This document shows positions 52,398 through 56,050 of a DNA stretch of 56,050 bases, piece by piece. The notes beneath the pieces were generated by a model. It had not been told where the DNA came from, made no database searches, and saw only the letters and a list, made by a program, of their open reading frames with translations. The DNA is from Arcicella sp. GTDB taxonomy: Bacteria > Bacteroidota > Bacteroidia > Cytophagales > Spirosomataceae. Location of the stretch: contig JANXML010000192.1 of NCBI GenBank assembly GCA_025354645.1, positions 1-56,050 of the forward strand, in the 5' to 3' direction. A program made the position numbers and the translations under genes. Every line of letters starts with the position of its first letter. The stretch's first letter is position 1.

Positions 52398-54887
52398 TCA
52401 CTTTTTAACCACCAACCGCTGCCCAACACTTACTGCAAAATTCTTAATATTATTCCATCTCACAATCTCTTCTACTGTCACGCCGTACAATTTTGAAACC
52501 CTAAAAACCGTCTCTCCCGCTTGTAGGGTATGATATTGAGTACTATTACCATTGCCATTCGAAGAAACTGTTGGGTTGCTATACGTTTTCGTTGGGGTTG
52601 GTTCTGTGTAAACTGAGGGCTTCGTAATACCTCCCATAATGACTAATTCTTGACCAATTTCAACTGTGTTTTCCGTCAAATTATTCCACTGTTTTAAATT
52701 ATCAACCGTAACATTATACAGTTTTGAAACTCTATAAATTGTTTCACCTGCTTGAATGGTATGGATGATTTTATAGTTAGGTTTAGCATCCGCAGGGGCA
52801 GGAGTGAATGGCTTACTCACGGTTGAAGGTGGTGGCGTTGGTTGATAAACCGTTGTTGAATTATTCTTTGAACCCGTTGAAGTTGGCGGTGGAGTTGGTT
52901 GATAAACTGTCGTTGAATTAGTAGTACTCGGAATTGCTACTGGCGTTGTCGTTGCGATGGCAGTTCCAACATTCTCGGAAGGAGTCGTTACAACCTCTCT
53001 AACAATCGTCGTTGTCGTGCCATTTTTATTGATAGGTGGTTGATTTTCAGCGGGGTATGTATAAATTGCCGTAACAACTTCACCTGCTTTCACGGCTCCT
53101 GTCACGGGCGAACTACTCGATTGATAAACTCGAATATTTTGTCCAATTCTTAAGGGTGTCCCAGAATATATATCATTCAAACTATACAATTCATCCACCG
53201 ACATATTATACATTCTCGAAATACTAAAATACGTTTGCTTGGGTTCAACTACATGGCTTTTTACGATTTTATTACTCGAATTTGTGGGGGTGTTCGTAAC
53301 CACTGGCGGACTATAAACCGTAGTTGAAATAGGTTTTGAAGGCTGAGTTGTGGTGGTCGTAGTTGGATAGGTAATGGTTGTGTTTGATTGACTTGATTTC
53401 GTAATAACTGGCTTAGTTGAAGCTATACCCACATTAGGGTCAGATTTTGTTTCAAAAACCGTAATTTCTGGAGTTGTATTTTGTGGAACAATCACAGGCT
53501 TTTTCACAGGTTGACCGTTGGGTTGGCGTGGCGTTGGCGTGATGATGGGCGTATCTTCCATGACGATAATTTTTTTATCATCTGGCGACTGCACATATTC
53601 AACACTTTGACCTTCTGGACGAGTTTCAATCAACCATAACAAACGTCCTTTTTGTAATCTTTGTACTTGCGTAATGCGATTTTTTGCCATCAAATCTTCC
53701 ATCTGCATTCCATACATTTGCGAGATTTTCCAGAGCGTTTCGTAGCCCAAAACCGTGTGATAAGCCACCACAGCACGACGGTCTTTCTTCTTTAAATAAT
53801 AAACCTCATTCGGAATAATCCTATCGTTTTCATCAATATCATTGAATTTCAAAAACCGTTTTAAGTTAATCCCCGCCCTTGAAGCAATGCTTTCGGGCGT
53901 GTCGCCTTGTTGAGCAAGAATCCCTTTTTTGCCGTTAATTTCGTAGAAAACGGGTTCATTATTGGTTGCTAACTCCGTCAATTTTACTAAAACAGGAAAG
54001 CCAATATCCTGATTTACAGATACTTGTTCTTCCGAAAATTTCTTTTGATTATTTTTAATTTTTAAGTCTAAATATTGCTGGTTACTTACGGGAAGATACA
54101 CAATATAATCCTTATCATCAGGCACCGACGATGACCTCAACCATGGGTTATTCACCACCACATCCGCCAAAGGCACATCCAATTCTTGGGCAATATCCAC
54201 TAAATTTTTTCCACGACTATTATTATATTCAAAAAAGTAGGTACTGTTGGCAGTATTTTTAGATTGATTATACTGTTTTTCTAAAAAATGACGATACGCC
54301 AAGAATCTCAACACGTACCAATCGGTTGAGGAATTAACCGTTATCTCATTTTTATAAGCCCAATCATTATCACTCATTCTACGAACTGCCCCCAAACCCA
54401 TTCGGTAGGAAAGCAAAGTGGACATCCAGTTTTTCAAAATTAAATTACTTCGGGATAAATAAACGGCAGCTCCTTTTGTGGCGGCGGCAATATGCTTGCG
54501 TTCGTCCACCACGCCATCCACTCGCATGCCAACTTCCTGGGCAGTCTCTCGCTTGAATTGCCAATAACCAACTGCATTTGACGTAGAGACGGCTTCTGCA
54601 TTAAAAGCACTTTCCTGAACGCACAAATATTTGAACTCATCAGGTACGCCTTCTTCCGCCAAAACCTTTTCGATGATGGGGAAATAGAGATTCATTTTGG
54701 AAACAAGTGAGCTAAGATATTTCGGATTGGCATTCAAATTATCAATTTCTCTTTCGATAATTGAACGTGCATCACCATCAATTTTCACATTTACAGAACC
54801 CACAAACATACTATTAGGGAGATTCTGAGCCGAGATTTCAGCACAGACAAATATTGCCAGCAACAACAGCGAAAGACACTTTTTCAT
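52398..54887 (-). CDS. MltD-like lytic transglycosylase with four LysM domains and Pro/Thr linkers
   Basis: 829 residues. Signal ending AEISAQ. SLT domain at about 90-165 with catalytic Glu in VQESAFNAEAVSTSNAVGYWQFKRETAQEVGMRVDG. LysM domains at about 376-420, 543-590, 706-750 and 784-828 (for example HTIQAGETIYRVSKLYNVTVDNL). The linkers between them are Pro/Thr/Ser-rich and include two copies of a STTVYQPTPPP unit near 660-690. It is the longer paralogue of the gene at 50222, in convergent orientation. Confidence 0.94.
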   Translation of the reverse strand: MKKCLSLLLLAIFVCAEISAQNLPNSMFVGSVNVKIDGDARSIIEREIDNLNANPKYLSSLVSKMNLYFPIIEKVLAEEGVPDEFKYLCVQESAFNAEAVSTSNAVGYWQFKRETAQEVGMRVDGVVDERKHIAAATKGAAVYLSRSNLILKNWMSTLLSYRMGLGAVRRMSDNDWAYKNEITVNSSTDWYVLRFLAYRHFLEKQYNQSKNTANSTYFFEYNNSRGKNLVDIAQELDVPLADVVVNNPWLRSSSVPDDKDYIVYLPVSNQQYLDLKIKNNQKKFSEEQVSVNQDIGFPVLVKLTELATNNEPVFYEINGKKGILAQQGDTPESIASRAGINLKRFLKFNDIDENDRIIPNEVYYLKKKDRRAVVAYHTVLGYETLWKISQMYGMQMEDLMAKNRITQVQRLQKGRLLWLIETRPEGQSVEYVQSPDDKKIIVMEDTPIITPTPRQPNGQPVKKPVIVPQNTTPEITVFETKSDPNVGIASTKPVITKSSQSNTTITYPTTTTTTQPSKPISTTVYSPPVVTNTPTNSSNKIVKSHVVEPKQTYFSISRMYNMSVDELYSLNDIYSGTPLRIGQNIRVYQSSSSPVTGAVKAGEVVTAIYTYPAENQPPINKNGTTTTIVREVVTTPSENVGTAIATTTPVAIPSTTNSTTVYQPTPPPTSTGSKNNSTTVYQPTPPPSTVSKPFTPAPADAKPNYKIIHTIQAGETIYRVSKLYNVTVDNLKQWNNLTENTVEIGQELVIMGGITKPSVYTEPTPTKTYSNPTVSSNGNGNSTQYHTLQAGETVFRVSKLYGVTVEEIVRWNNIKNFAVSVGQRLVVKK

Positions 54888-55207
54888 ATAATAAGGAATA
54901 TTTTATGGGCAATAGTGAGTTGATAATTTTTAAGTTGCTAAGCATTAACAACTTAAAACATAATAACTTATCAACTTTTTTGTTCTAAATCTCTGGCGGT
55001 TTTGACGTAGGGTAGTACAAAAATAAATAAAAATTTGGATAAAATTTACTGGTACGACTTTTGACAACCATCAGACTTTCAAAAGGTTAATCAATAAAAA
55101 TGCCAAGTCGTTAAAAACTATCAGATTTAACGTAATTTTGTAGTAAATATTAGGTAAAATGAGTGTACGGTAAGTGAAAGAAATTATTATAATTTGAAAT
55201 AGGAAGC
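54888..55207. other. 320-base gap between divergent genes
   Basis: Contains a word hairpin (54912-54981) and otherwise only AT-rich sequence; it must hold the promoters of the lytic transglycosylase and the DUF3109 gene. No RNA or gene seen. Confidence 0.5.
54912..54981. repeat. Word hairpin, AGTTGATAA/TTAAGTTG type
   Basis: GAGTTGATAATTTTTAAGTTG on the left faces CAACTTAAAAC and AACTTATCAACTTTTTT on the right. The T-tract makes it a possible plus-strand terminator as well. Confidence 0.6.
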
Positions 55208-55774
55208 ATGATATTAATTGAAAATACGGTCATTAGTGACGACATCATGGATAAATTTTTCGTCTGCGATTTGCTGAAATGTAAAGGTGCTTGTTGTGTG
55301 GAAGGAGATTTAGGAGCTCCTTTAAACGATGATGAATTACCAATCATGGAACAAATTTATGAGGATGTAAAACCTTACCTTTCAGAAATCGGACGACAAA
55401 CCATCGAAAAAGAAGGCGTTTATGTAAAAGATTGGGAAGGCGATTATTCAACACCCGTGATTGAGGGTCGTGAATGTGCTTATGCCATTTATGACAAGAA
55501 TAAAATGCTGAAATGTGGTATCGAGCAAGCCTATTTAGCGGGTAAAATCTCGTGGAAAAAACCGATTTCATGTCATTTATATCCCATCAGAATCACAAAG
55601 TATGACCACTACGATGCCCTCAACTACGACCGTTGGCACATTTGTTCAGATGCTTGTACCCACGGAGAAAATTTAGGCGTGGAAGTTTACAAATTTTTGA
55701 AGGAGCCTTTGATTCGGAAATATGGAGAAGCCTGGTATCAGGAATTATTGGAGGAAGTGAAGGATAGAAGCTAA
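55208..55774 (+). CDS. DUF3109 family cysteine-rich protein
   Basis: 188 residues. Cys-rich YkgJ-type metal-cluster pattern: [20 protein letters not shown] near residue 20 with four Cys, [32 protein letters not shown] and [10 protein letters not shown]. The conserved Cys probably bind zinc or an iron-sulfur cluster. Common in Bacteroidota; function not established. The start at 55208 gives the usual [13 protein letters not shown] beginning. Confidence 0.9.
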   Translation: MILIENTVISDDIMDKFFVCDLLKCKGACCVEGDLGAPLNDDELPIMEQIYEDVKPYLSEIGRQTIEKEGVYVKDWEGDYSTPVIEGRECAYAIYDKNKMLKCGIEQAYLAGKISWKKPISCHLYPIRITKYDHYDALNYDRWHICSDACTHGENLGVEVYKFLKEPLIRKYGEAWYQELLEEVKDRS

Positions 55775-55875
55775 GTTTTATTAGATTTGAAGCTCATTCT
55801 ACATATATTTACGGCTCAAAATATTGACGAATGAGCCATAAAACAACATTTTTGAGCTTTAAATTAATTTACCAC

Positions 55876-56050
55876 ATGAAACAAGATAACAAATTTTATA
55901 TTTTAGATTATTTAAGAAATAACGCTGAGGCTTCTTCTGGTGAAGTTTATCAAGGGTTAAATTCCATAATAAGTTATGCTTCCGTGAAGCGATTACTATC
56001 TCAATTATTAGATGAAAACGCTATCATAACAATTGGAAACGGCAGAGGAA
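55876..56050 (+). CDS. Winged-helix protein, N-terminal fragment (3' end outside window)
   Basis: 58 codons visible from ATG 55876. MKQDNKFYILDYLRNNAEAS followed by SGEVYQG and SYASVKRLLSQLLDENAIITIGNGRG is a winged helix-turn-helix. This lay-out and the GNGRG wing resemble the N-terminal part of Fic-family proteins and some DeoR-type regulators in Bacteroidota, so a Fic-type enzyme is one possibility, but the defining domain is outside the window. Confidence 0.6.
   Translation, partial: MKQDNKFYILDYLRNNAEASSGEVYQGLNSIISYASVKRLLSQLLDENAIITIGNGRG

Overview
The window looks like a chromosomal segment of a Bacteroidota, most likely a member of the Cytophagales. The evidence is the AT-rich sequence, a SusC/SusD pair, Reg_prop-type sensor kinase, GWxTD, NIPSNAP, DUF3109 and CRTAC-type proteins, promoters of the TTTG-N20-TAnnTTTG type, and weak Shine-Dalgarno signals. 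The genus is not determinable from the sequence alone. No phage, plasmid or insertion-sequence genes and no rRNA were seen; there is one tRNA-Glu.

Layout. 1-3.2 kb, minus strand: a 2-oxoglutarate/Fe(II) oxygenase running off the edge, a secreted superoxide dismutase, a small exported protein, recR and clpS. 3.5-8.5 kb: a sodium:solute symporter, an Rpn-type PD-(D/E)XK protein, a lipoprotein vanadium haloperoxidase/PAP2 enzyme, and a complete Xre-RES toxin-antitoxin pair. 8.5-17.1 kb: a small carbohydrate-response locus, with a one-component-style sensor split into separate kinase and AraC-type regulator genes, a galactose mutarotase lipoprotein and a secreted GH2 glycosidase. 17.3-28.2 kb: rlpA, glgE, pyrR-pyrB, a DinB-like protein, two small enzymes, pyrF, rfbC and a maltokinase. 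GlgE and the maltokinase are two steps of the trehalose-to-glycogen (GlgE) route. 28.4-35.1 kb: tRNA-Glu, a GWxTD lipoprotein, a methyltransferase, a lipoprotein, rlmB, a 1.6 kb gene-free region full of repeats, and pth. 35.3-56 kb: a giant repeat-containing OmpA-family protein, NIPSNAP, an SDR, susC-susD-CRTAC, two convergent paralogous LysM lytic transglycosylases, DUF3109 and the start of a winged-helix protein.

The most unusual content is between the genes. First, many gaps hold long imperfect hairpins built from short, iterated, locus-specific words (for example TAGGTATGAGGT or CGCAGATGACGCAGAT). Some run into coding sequence and supply the last codons and stop of the neighbouring gene. 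Second, 33.4-34.0 kb holds an array of related small modules, with one more copy in opposite orientation upstream of susC. Each typical module has a conserved TAGGTTTA-like -7 box and a hairpin with a T-tract, so it resembles a miniature 40-50 nt transcription unit; read the other way, each ends in a conserved ATGAAAA start-like context. These two repeat classes are the best candidates for something undescribed.

All functional calls come from reading motifs by eye. No database search was possible, so family names are recognition calls and promoter or RNA predictions are inferences.
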